14,307 nucleotides of DNA from Spirochaetales bacterium (GTDB taxonomy: Bacteria; Spirochaetota; Spirochaetia; Treponematales; UBA12059), in contig SPCK01000016.1 of the NCBI GenBank assembly GCA_004525355.1, positions 1 through 14,307 of the forward strand, in the 5' to 3' direction. How positions within the stretch are numbered: position 1 is the first letter of the stretch; every line of letters starts with the position of its first letter. The position numbers and the translations under genes were made by a program. The notes beneath the pieces were generated by a model. That model searched no databases and was not told where the DNA came from. It saw only the letters and a program-made list of their open reading frames with translations. Of the stretch, positions 1 through 5,795 are shown piece by piece.

Positions 1-1727
1 ATCTCGATAACGGTCACGTAGCCAGCACGGTCAAGCACTGCTATCGCTTCACGGGTCGTCGATTCGCTACGGTAGGCAGCCACTTGAATGTAATAATTTC
101 CCCTCTGCAACGCTCCAGCCGATGGCTGGACTGTCGCCGCTACGGGCGCTATCGCACTTGCGGTCGGTCTGGTCTCTACGGGTGTCCCTGCCGGCGGCTT
201 GAGATCGGTCGGCTCGAGGGAGAGGACTGTCTCGGCAGGCGCTGCTGCGGACGTCCCCGGCGCTGCTGCGGATGGCGTCCCCGGTTCGGACAGGGAAGCG
301 CTGGCAGGGGCTTCGAGCGGCGCCAAACGGCCCGCATCGGTCGCAGAAGGGGTTTCTCCAGTCAGCGGGCTCGCGTCCGCCAATGCAACTGTCGTCTCTG
401 CGGCTCCCAGCGATGGGGTCTCCATGGCCAGTGCCGTCGGTCCTATTTCTTCACCCAGGAACTGTACCTCGCCCTCAGCCAGGCTGGTCGCCGGGATCTC
501 CTCCGCTGGCTTGGCGAGCCGCGCCATGACCACCGCCTCGGGGATCTCGTCGGCCTCGAGTTGTGGCCAGGCGAGTTCCGGTCCCTGGGCGCCAGGCGCC
601 ATCACTGGAGCGACCCAAGTATACGCCACTGGGGCTTCAGGGCCTCCGGAAGCTTTGGCGCCTGGATCGACGAGCCCCACCTCGGAGTCGCCGTAGCGGG
701 GAGACGGCGAAACCAATTCGTATGCGAGCGCCGAATCGGATCCTGGCACGGCAGGATCACTCAGGGAAGCTGTCAAAGGCGCCGAGGCCGGAACGGGTGT
801 CCGTGGAGAAGAAGCCTCGGGCAGAACCGAAGGAGCGTCGTAGCGCTTGGGCGATCGGACCGCTTCCACCTTGAGCGGCGCTTCGTCAGGCTGGGGATAC
901 CCCATGGCAACCACCTCGGGGGACTCGGCTAAAACGGTAGCGGCCACGGGAGAAGTGGCTGCGGTTTCCGGTACGGGAACAGCCTTGGCGGGAACGCCAG
1001 GCTCGGGTAGTTGAGGCAGCAAGACAGTGCGGACCAGCTTGGGTTTCTTGCCGTTGAACAGCTCGGGAGATTCCGGGCCCGGAGCGCTTGCAACGGGGAG
1101 AGTCGCGGAGAGAGCGGTCTCCCCGGCAGCCTCAACCGTTTCGGTATGGGGCGCTACAACGACTTCTACAGGTTTTGTATCAGTCGCGGGACTGGCAGGC
1201 TTTACGGGTTCAGCCGGCACGGCCGTAACCGCCGGAGTAGTGCCGGTTTTCGGTACTACCGCGACAGCGGAGGCCGTGGGCGCCGCAGGGGCCGTATCCA
1301 GTTGATATCCGAGCCGCTTCAGTTCTTCCGTAGCGTACAAGCGGGGATTGAAATCAGGATCGATGGTCGTCGACCCTTTTGCGGGCGCCAATTCAAAGGC
1401 GCTCTTCGGCTCGGCCGTGCGAATCCTGGCCACCCTGCCGGATTGAAGACCGAGGGCATTGGCCGCGTCCAGCGAAAGCATCATGAAGATACCCGGAGTT
1501 TCAAGTCCCCTGGTGACCAGGACCGTCACGGTGCGACCGTTCTCCAGATTCGTGACCTCGACCGAGGAGTTCCGGGCAAAGGAGTTGCACGCCGCATAGA
1601 ATCCCGACGCAGGAAAGTCACCGTAGGATCCCATCATGGCGTTGCCTTCCCACGAAGCGGCAAAGGCCACCATCGCAGTCGCCATTACCGCCAGTACCAG
1701 GATGGTCCTGTTTTTCTTCATATCCAT
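1..1727 (-). CDS. Exported RlpA-like barrel plus SPOR domain protein (C-terminus cut by window edge)
   Basis: The minus strand is open from an ATG at 1727 to the window edge: 575 codons without a stop. Residues 1-24 form a signal peptide (MDMKKNRTILVLAVM, ending AFA-A). Residues about 35-105 resemble the RlpA double-psi beta-barrel (SVEVTNLENGRTVTV, then LSLDAANALGLQSGRVARI). About 400 residues of Pro/Ala/Glu/Ser-rich linker follow. From about residue 540 a SPOR domain begins (GNYYIQVAAYRSESTTREAI), which in this family binds denuded septal peptidoglycan. The likely role is a periplasmic cell-wall or division factor. The RlpA signature Asn-Asp-Arg-Gly-Pro is replaced by VTRGLETPG, so lytic transglycosylase activity is doubtful. 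ATG 1727 or ATG 1721 could be the start: a GGAGGGG Shine-Dalgarno sits 3 or 9 bases upstream. The gene begins 28 bases after the neighbouring secreted-protein gene, so they are probably cotranscribed. Domain calls are by eye. Confidence 0.85.
   Translation of the reverse strand, partial: MDMKKNRTILVLAVMATAMVAFAASWEGNAMMGSYGDFPASGFYAACNSFARNSSVEVTNLENGRTVTVLVTRGLETPGIFMMLSLDAANALGLQSGRVARIRTAEPKSAFELAPAKGSTTIDPDFNPRLYATEELKRLGYQLDTAPAAPTASAVAVVPKTGTTPAVTAVPAEPVKPASPATDTKPVEVVVAPHTETVEAAGETALSATLPVASAPGPESPELFNGKKPKLVRTVLLPQLPEPGVPAKAVPVPETAATSPVAATVLAESPEVVAMGYPQPDEAPLKVEAVRSPKRYDAPSVLPEASSPRTPVPASAPLTASLSDPAVPGSDSALAYELVSPSPRYGDSEVGLVDPGAKASGGPEAPVAYTWVAPVMAPGAQGPELAWPQLEADEIPEAVVMARLAKPAEEIPATSLAEGEVQFLGEEIGPTALAMETPSLGAAETTVALADASPLTGETPSATDAGRLAPLEAPASASLSEPGTPSAAAPGTSAAAPAETVLSLEPTDLKPPAGTPVETRPTASAIAPVAATVQPSAGALQRGNYYIQVAAYRSESTTREAIAVLDRAGYVTVIE
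238..271 (-). repeat. 21-bp tandem duplication in the linker of the SPOR protein
   Basis: The 13-mer GGCGCTGCTGCGG occurs at 238-250 and again at 259-271, a period of 21 bases, so reading frame is kept. On the coding strand it gives two successive Ser-Ala-Ala-Ala-Pro blocks (SAAAPGTSAAAP) in the Pro/Ala-rich linker. This is a likely slippage product and a candidate length-variable site. Confidence 0.7.
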
Positions 1728-1755
1728 GATCCCCTCCAGGGCGATGACATCTCCA

Positions 1756-2241
1756 CTACCAGGCGCCCGCGCAGGAACGCACCATGGCCGCGCCCATCTC
1801 GCTGCAAGCCTTTTCTACAGCCAGCGCGGAAGCACTCTCGGGAATGAATGCGGCCAGGTTCCCCTGAGCCAATGTATCGTTCCCGCGGACTGTTACGAGG
1901 CGGAATGAACAATCAGGCAACCCTGCCCCGGATGACCCGGGTTCGGGATATTCCGCCAAGATCAGAAGAACATGCGAAACGTACGATTCTTCCAGTGCGG
2001 CCTCGGGTCGATATACGGCAAAACGGTTGGCGGGAGCATCAACCGGCCTGGCATTTGTACCGATCAATCCTCCCGCAAACAGGGCGTCCAGGCAGCCGTT
2101 GACAATGAACTCGGACAGGGAAGCCACGCCTTCGGTACCGTCGGGAACCACGTGCATGAGCACGACCTGAACAGTCTGCGCGACAGCTCCACAAAGGGTA
2201 ACGATTGCGAGGAAAAAGGTCAGCACGATCAATTTCTTCAT
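1756..2241 (-). CDS. Secreted hypothetical protein, 161 aa
   Basis: The protein begins with a clear signal peptide (MKKLIVLTFFLAIVTLCGAVA, with cleavage expected before QTVQVV) and has no later hydrophobic segment, so it should be periplasmic or surface-exposed. There is no lipobox at the cleavage site. The mature chain is about 140 residues and has four cysteines (contexts NGCLD, PDCSF, KACSE, RSCAG), which could form two disulfides. I do not recognise a family. An AAGGA Shine-Dalgarno lies 8 bases before the ATG. The stop codon is 28 bases before the start of the SPOR protein gene on the same strand, so the two are probably cotranscribed and may share an envelope role. Being a real gene is supported by the signal peptide, ribosome site and position; the function is unknown. 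Confidence 0.75.
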   Translation of the reverse strand: MKKLIVLTFFLAIVTLCGAVAQTVQVVLMHVVPDGTEGVASLSEFIVNGCLDALFAGGLIGTNARPVDAPANRFAVYRPEAALEESYVSHVLLILAEYPEPGSSGAGLPDCSFRLVTVRGNDTLAQGNLAAFIPESASALAVEKACSEMGAAMVRSCAGAW

Positions 2242-2323
2242 TCACCGCTTCCTTGTCGCGAATGTGTACAGTCCCTCCCCGTACGGGCTCCCATGTCACC
2301 GAGTCCACGCGAGACTTCATTCC

Positions 2324-2352
2324 CTTATCTTTAATTCTATCGGTATTTTCAG
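2324..2352 (-). promoter_or_regulatory. Candidate sigma-70 promoter for the minus-strand pair
   Basis: On the minus strand CTGAAA (2352-2347) is followed after 17 bases by GATAAG (2329-2324). Each hexamer matches the consensus at four of six positions. It lies about 83 bases before the ATG at 2241. It is a weak candidate; other placements are possible in this AT-richer stretch. Confidence 0.25.
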
Positions 2353-2360
2353 TCGCTTGT

Positions 2361-2377
2361 TTAACAGGGTGTTGAAA
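2361..2377 (+). repeat. Dispersed repeat copy (TTAACAGGGTGTTGAAA)
   Basis: This 17-mer matches the reverse complement of 11018-11034 at 14 of 17 positions. It is directly followed by AAACCGCGGAGGCGG (2377-2391), which matches 10913-10927 at 14 of 15 positions. The two copies lie just outside the loaP-to-pilZ block in opposite orientations. This may be the trace of a small dispersed element; chance similarity cannot be excluded by eye. Confidence 0.35.
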
Positions 2378-2414
2378 AACCGCGGAGGCGGTGTCTCCAA
2401 CACTTCCGAAGTGT
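2367..2414 (+). other. Mutually exclusive RNA hairpins upstream of loaP
   Basis: GTGTTG (2369-2374) can pair with CAACAC (2398-2403), enclosing an ACCGC/GCGGT hairpin (2379-2383 with 2388-2392, loop GGAG). Alternatively ACACTT (2400-2405) pairs with AAGTGT (2409-2414), loop CCG. The two folds share bases 2400-2403 and exclude each other. No U-tract follows. It lies upstream of the promoter at 2540-2569, so it would be transcribed only from a more distal promoter, which I could not identify. Confidence 0.3.
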
Positions 2415-2539
2415 CGCTATAACGATGCAACCCATGCGATTTGGGAGCATGGCGAAGGATATTGGAAGAGTAAGCGACTATTGCAGCATCGTAATCAATA
2501 TACTGTTGAAAATGCTGAAAGACGGGAACATCCCTCGAC

Positions 2540-2569
2540 TTGCCGTGTTTCCGTTCTTCGTGCTAAAAT
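2540..2569 (+). promoter_or_regulatory. Extended -10 promoter for the loaP operon
   Basis: TTGCCG (2540-2545) is followed after 18 bases by TAAAAT (2564-2569), which is preceded by TGC to give an extended -10. Transcription would start near 2576, giving a leader of roughly 47 bases before the ATG at 2623. The position agrees with the start codon chosen from homology. Confidence 0.55.
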
Positions 2570-2603
2570 TCAGGCACTCAAAGACGAGCCGATCAGCCCA
2601 CGC

Positions 2604-2629
2604 AGGAAGGATTCCGGTATATATGGAAT
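2604..2629 (+). promoter_or_regulatory. loaP ribosome binding site with possible alternative pairing
   Basis: The Shine-Dalgarno GGAAGGA (2605-2611) lies 11 bases before ATG 2623. The ATTCC at 2611-2615 can pair with GGAA inside the Shine-Dalgarno (2605-2608) or with GGAAT just after the start (2625-2629), but not both. The stems are only 4-5 base pairs, so regulatory meaning is speculative. Confidence 0.35.
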
Positions 2630-3171
2630 ATTTCGCCGTCCAGGTGTGGACCGGCCATGAAGATGATTTCTCCAGGAATCTGCTTGCCGTCAGCCATTTT
2701 GGCCTTGACGTTTACGTTCCCAAACGGGTTCTTGTCATTCGGAAACGAGGCAAGATACGCCGCGAGGAACGGCCGCTGTTCAGCGGCTACATATTTATCG
2801 GAGCCGACACCGATCGTCTCGACCTGGAAAAGCGATGGACAATCAAGACCACCAAATATTTCATCAGGATACTCCCGGACAACGCCGATGCCAGGCCGAT
2901 AGGCCAGAGGGATCGGCACATCTTGGCCCATTTTATGTCATTCGGAAAAGCTGCCGATACATCGAAGGTGCTCTTCGACGAGAATGATCGCATCAGCGTG
3001 CTCGAAGGGCCACTCAAGGGCCTGGAAGGAATGATCGTCAAGGTGGACAGGCGCAAACAGCGCGCCAAGGTGCGCCTGGACATGTGCCAGGACGCTTTCC
3101 TGGTCGATCTGGCCTTCGAGGTCATCGAACGACCGGCGAAAGGATCCGATAATACAGATGAGCCCTCCTGA
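2623..3171 (+). CDS. loaP: LoaP-type transcription antiterminator (NusG paralogue)
   Basis: The 182-residue protein has an N-terminal NGN domain (MEYFAVQVWTGHEDDF, then VPKRVLVIRKRGK and PLFSGYIFI) that in this family binds RNA polymerase. A C-terminal KOW domain (ISVLEGPLKGLEGMIVKVD) follows. The segment DRRKQRAKVRLD closely matches the basic stretch I recall from LoaP, the NusG branch that drives readthrough of long polysaccharide and antibiotic operons in Firmicutes, Actinobacteria and Spirochaetes. It lacks the acidic insert seen in some housekeeping NusG proteins. The start at 2623 fits the NGN alignment, the Shine-Dalgarno and the promoter at 2540-2569; the frame is open back to 2425 but without homology. 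Its stop overlaps the next ATG by 14 bases. As first gene of a seven-gene overlapping operon it probably acts in cis on that operon. Family is well supported; the target is inferred. Confidence 0.87.
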   Translation: MEYFAVQVWTGHEDDFSRNLLAVSHFGLDVYVPKRVLVIRKRGKIRREERPLFSGYIFIGADTDRLDLEKRWTIKTTKYFIRILPDNADARPIGQRDRHILAHFMSFGKAADTSKVLFDENDRISVLEGPLKGLEGMIVKVDRRKQRAKVRLDMCQDAFLVDLAFEVIERPAKGSDNTDEPS

Positions 3172-4642
3172 AGTATCCCGTATCTACATTATCGGCGCCG
3201 GTTTTGCCGGCAGATCCATCGCCTCGGAAATCAGGGCAAAGGGCATATTCGGCACGGTCGTCGCCTTCCTCGATGACGACGAGTCCAAGATGGGCCGACG
3301 ACTCGACGGCGTACCCGTGCTCGGCCCTATACGGGACGTGGTTACCCTGCTTGGCCGGACACCTGCCGATGACGCCATCATCGCCCTCCCCACCGCCTCG
3401 CGCGAACGTTTGCGCGAGCTGTACTTCCTGCTCAAGAATGCTGGTTTTACCAGGATTCGCATCCTTCCCGACATTGCGCAAATCGTCGAGGGGGACGCGC
3501 ACCTGATACAAGCCCGGGAGATCGATCCGCAGGACCTCCTGGGCCGCTCTCCAATCGCTGTCGGCCTCAAGGAGAGCATTGCCTGGTTGAAGGGGAAGCG
3601 TGTCATCATTACGGGCGCGGGCGGCTCGATAGGGTCGGAACTATCGCGGCAGCTCTTGTCCGCCGGCGTGGAACGTCTGTACCTGTTCGGGCACGGCGAA
3701 AACTCGATCTACCAGATCGAGCGCGAACTGCGCGCCCTTCAGGCAGGAGGCGTCGGCGTCTCCACGGCACTCGTCCCGGTCATCGGAGAACTCAAGGATG
3801 CGGACTATCTGACGTTCATATTGGGTCGGCTGCGCGCGGACGTGATATTCCACACCGCAGCATACAAGCACGTTCCCATGATGGAGGCCAATACGGTGGC
3901 CGCGATCGAGAACAACGTATTAGGCACCCTGAACCTGGCCGACGCCGCCCTTGCCTCCGGCGTCCGGCGTTTTGTCCTGGTCAGTACGGACAAGGCAGTC
4001 GATCCGCTCTGCATCTACGGCGCATCCAAGTTCCTCGCGGAGCGTATCGTCCTTGACGCCCAGGACCGGGCCGGATCCAGCCAGGCTTTTATGACGGTTC
4101 GTTTCGGAAACGTGCTCGGTTCACGCGGCTCCATCCTGCCGCTCTTCATGCGCCAGGTCGCCCAGGGCGGGCCCGTGACCGTCACCGATCCGGATGCCAG
4201 CCGATTTTTCATGACCATACCCGAGGCTTGCTCGCTGGTTCTCAAGACGGGCGGCGTCGGAGACGGAGGCCACTCCTATCTCCTGGATATGGGTGAACCA
4301 ATACGTATCCGCGACCTCGCCGAACAGGTCATACGATTCTCCGGCTATGAACCAGAAAAGGACATCCGCATTGAATACATCGGCCTGCGACCGGGTGAAC
4401 GCCAGAGCGAACGGCTGAGGTCCGAATACGAAGACCTGGTACCCACGGCGTACGCAAAGATCAACCGCCTTGAGCGCAAGGGGCCGGCCTTCGATCTCGC
4501 GGCGATCATCGCCGATCTTGAACCGGTGTGGCACAGGGATACGGCGCGACCTGAGATGTACCGTAACCGGAGAACCCTCAGGGCGATCCTGAGACGATTC
4601 ATTCCAAGCCTCGAGGAGCGTCCCGATGAACCCGAATACTGA
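3158..4642 (+). CDS. Soluble NDP-sugar 4,6-dehydratase/epimerase, CapD/FlaA1 family
   Basis: This 494-residue protein has two Rossmann units. The first starts at once (IIGAGFAG, residues 11-18). The second has the NAD(P) motif TGAGGSIGSE (152-161) and the catalytic block VSTDKAV with Y287-G-A-S-K291. The family removes C6 water from a UDP-HexNAc after C4 oxidation, or epimerises it, giving the 4-keto-6-deoxy sugar that an aminotransferase uses. WbpM/PglF-type homologues are about 600-660 residues with four N-terminal membrane helices; here these are absent, and overlap with loaP leaves no room upstream, so the enzyme should be cytosolic. Long-form enzymes usually have Met where this has Tyr287, as in the short PseB/FlaA1 form. 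The stop overlaps the aminotransferase start by 17 bases. It resembles what is annotated cap5D in T. pallidum. The exact sugar is unknown. Confidence 0.85.
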   Translation: MSPPEVSRIYIIGAGFAGRSIASEIRAKGIFGTVVAFLDDDESKMGRRLDGVPVLGPIRDVVTLLGRTPADDAIIALPTASRERLRELYFLLKNAGFTRIRILPDIAQIVEGDAHLIQAREIDPQDLLGRSPIAVGLKESIAWLKGKRVIITGAGGSIGSELSRQLLSAGVERLYLFGHGENSIYQIERELRALQAGGVGVSTALVPVIGELKDADYLTFILGRLRADVIFHTAAYKHVPMMEANTVAAIENNVLGTLNLADAALASGVRRFVLVSTDKAVDPLCIYGASKFLAERIVLDAQDRAGSSQAFMTVRFGNVLGSRGSILPLFMRQVAQGGPVTVTDPDASRFFMTIPEACSLVLKTGGVGDGGHSYLLDMGEPIRIRDLAEQVIRFSGYEPEKDIRIEYIGLRPGERQSERLRSEYEDLVPTAYAKINRLERKGPAFDLAAIIADLEPVWHRDTARPEMYRNRRTLRAILRRFIPSLEERPDEPEY

Positions 4643-5795
4643 TTTCATACCCTTCGCCAAGCCGGTACTCGGCGTGGAAGAGGAAGAGGCCGTCCTCCGG
4701 ATCATGCGTTCCGGTTGGCTGACCACGGGTTCCGAGACGCTTGCCTTCGAGAAGGAATTCGCGGATTTCGTCGACTCTCCCCGTGCCCTGGCCGTCAATT
4801 CGGCCACCAGCGGCCTGCATCTGGCACTGGAAGCCCTTGGCATCGGCAAGGGCGACACGGTGATAACGAGCCCCTACACCTTTACCAGCAGCGCCGCCGT
4901 AGTGCGGCATCTGGGCGCCGAGGTGAAATTCTGCGATACCACATTCGACTCCTACAACATCGACCCGATCGAACTTGAGCGTGTTCTGGCCTCCACGAAA
5001 AATTGCCGCGCCATTGTGGTCGTACACGTCGGGGGCCTTCCGTGCGACATGGAAGCCATCCTGCCCCTGGCCAGACGTTACGGTTGCGCAGTCGTAGAGG
5101 ACGCAGCCCACGCGTTTCCCTCCAGGATCCAGGCTGGTTACGCGGGAACCCTGGGAGACGTGGGCGTCTACTCGTTCTACGCCACCAAGACGATCACCAC
5201 TGGCGAAGGCGGCATGATTGTCAGTGCCAACGAGAAACTGGCCACCCGAATGGCCACCATGCGCACGCATGGCATCGACCGCGAGGTCTGGGACCGATAT
5301 ACATCGAGCACGCCCTCGTGGGCCTATCAGGTGATGGAGGCCGGCTTCAAGTACAACCTTCCGGACATCCTGTCTGCGATCGGACGGGTCCAGTTGCGCA
5401 AGGCCAACGGCTTTCTGAACGAGCGGCGATCCATAGCGACGAGCTATGACAAGGCTTTCTCCGGCTCTCCGGGGTTGACGATTCCACCGCGGGGGGAAGG
5501 TCACGCCTGGCACCTGTATTCCCTGCGGGTAGACCCTGAAAAAGCCGGCATGAACAGGGACACATTGATCGAAGCGCTGGCGTCCAAAGGCGTAGGCGCA
5601 TCGGTCCATTTCATTCCACTGCACATCATGCCCTATTATGCTGAGCGCTATGGCCTGACGCCGGATTCCTTTCCCCATGCCCTGTCCCTCTACAACGATA
5701 CGTTGAGCCTTCCCATCTGGCAAGGCATGGGCGCCGACAGGGCGACGCGCGTGGCCGCGGCCGTACTGAGCGCGCTCGATACCGGGCGGCGATGA
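4626..5795 (+). CDS. PLP-dependent sugar aminotransferase, DegT/DnrJ/EryC1 family
   Basis: The 389-residue protein is the family's normal length. It begins with the typical IPFAKP and SGWLTTGSETLAFE segments. Asp159 in VVEDAAHAF should hold the PLP ring nitrogen and Lys188 in YSFYATKTITTGEGG should form the internal aldimine. The family transfers an amino group from glutamate to the C4 (or C3) keto carbon of a nucleotide-linked keto sugar in the cytoplasm. Directly after a 4,6-dehydratase, the likely product is a UDP-4-amino-4,6-dideoxy sugar, a precursor of bacillosamine-type glycans. A GAGGAG Shine-Dalgarno lies 7 bases before the ATG, inside the upstream gene, and the stop codon overlaps the next start as ATGA. 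It resembles spsC of T. pallidum. No acetyltransferase or glycosyltransferase follows in the window, so the later steps must be encoded elsewhere. Confidence 0.9.
   Translation: MNPNTDFIPFAKPVLGVEEEEAVLRIMRSGWLTTGSETLAFEKEFADFVDSPRALAVNSATSGLHLALEALGIGKGDTVITSPYTFTSSAAVVRHLGAEVKFCDTTFDSYNIDPIELERVLASTKNCRAIVVVHVGGLPCDMEAILPLARRYGCAVVEDAAHAFPSRIQAGYAGTLGDVGVYSFYATKTITTGEGGMIVSANEKLATRMATMRTHGIDREVWDRYTSSTPSWAYQVMEAGFKYNLPDILSAIGRVQLRKANGFLNERRSIATSYDKAFSGSPGLTIPPRGEGHAWHLYSLRVDPEKAGMNRDTLIEALASKGVGASVHFIPLHIMPYYAERYGLTPDSFPHALSLYNDTLSLPIWQGMGADRATRVAAAVLSALDTGRR

Larger units (their letters stand above)
2242..2622. other. Divergent intergenic region upstream of loaP and the secreted-protein gene
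   Basis: These 381 bases separate two divergent transcription units. The loaP reading frame stays open back to an ATG at 2425, but nothing in that extension resembles the NusG family, and a good promoter lies inside it. The stretch contains a strong plus-strand promoter (2540-2569), a weaker minus-strand candidate (2324-2352) and small inverted repeats: 2379-2392, 2400-2414, 2432-2452, and the pair ACGATGC 2422-2428 with GCATCGT 2486-2492. It also carries a 17-mer and a 15-mer that recur near 10913-11034. No convincing gene is seen. Confidence 0.6.

Noticed and set aside
84..932. 282-codon open frame on the plus strand
   Set aside because: It is opposite the SPOR protein. Its Arg-, Cys- and Trp-rich composition is typical of an antisense shadow of a GC-rich gene, while the minus frame has a signal peptide and recognisable domains.
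1011..1847. 278-codon open frame on the plus strand
   Set aside because: An antisense shadow covering the SPOR gene and the end of the secreted-protein gene; highly Arg/Gly-rich with no motif.
2499..2504. TATACT as a second -10 element upstream of loaP
   Set aside because: The nearest -35-like sequence, TTGCAG at 2481-2486, is only 12 bases away, and nothing suitable lies at 16-18 bases.
2425..2622. In-frame extension of loaP to an ATG at 2425
   Set aside because: The extra 66 residues do not resemble the NusG family, and a good promoter (2540-2569) and ribosome site lie inside the extension.
4599..5723. 374-codon open frame on the minus strand
   Set aside because: It lies opposite the aminotransferase, which has all family motifs; the antisense product has none.
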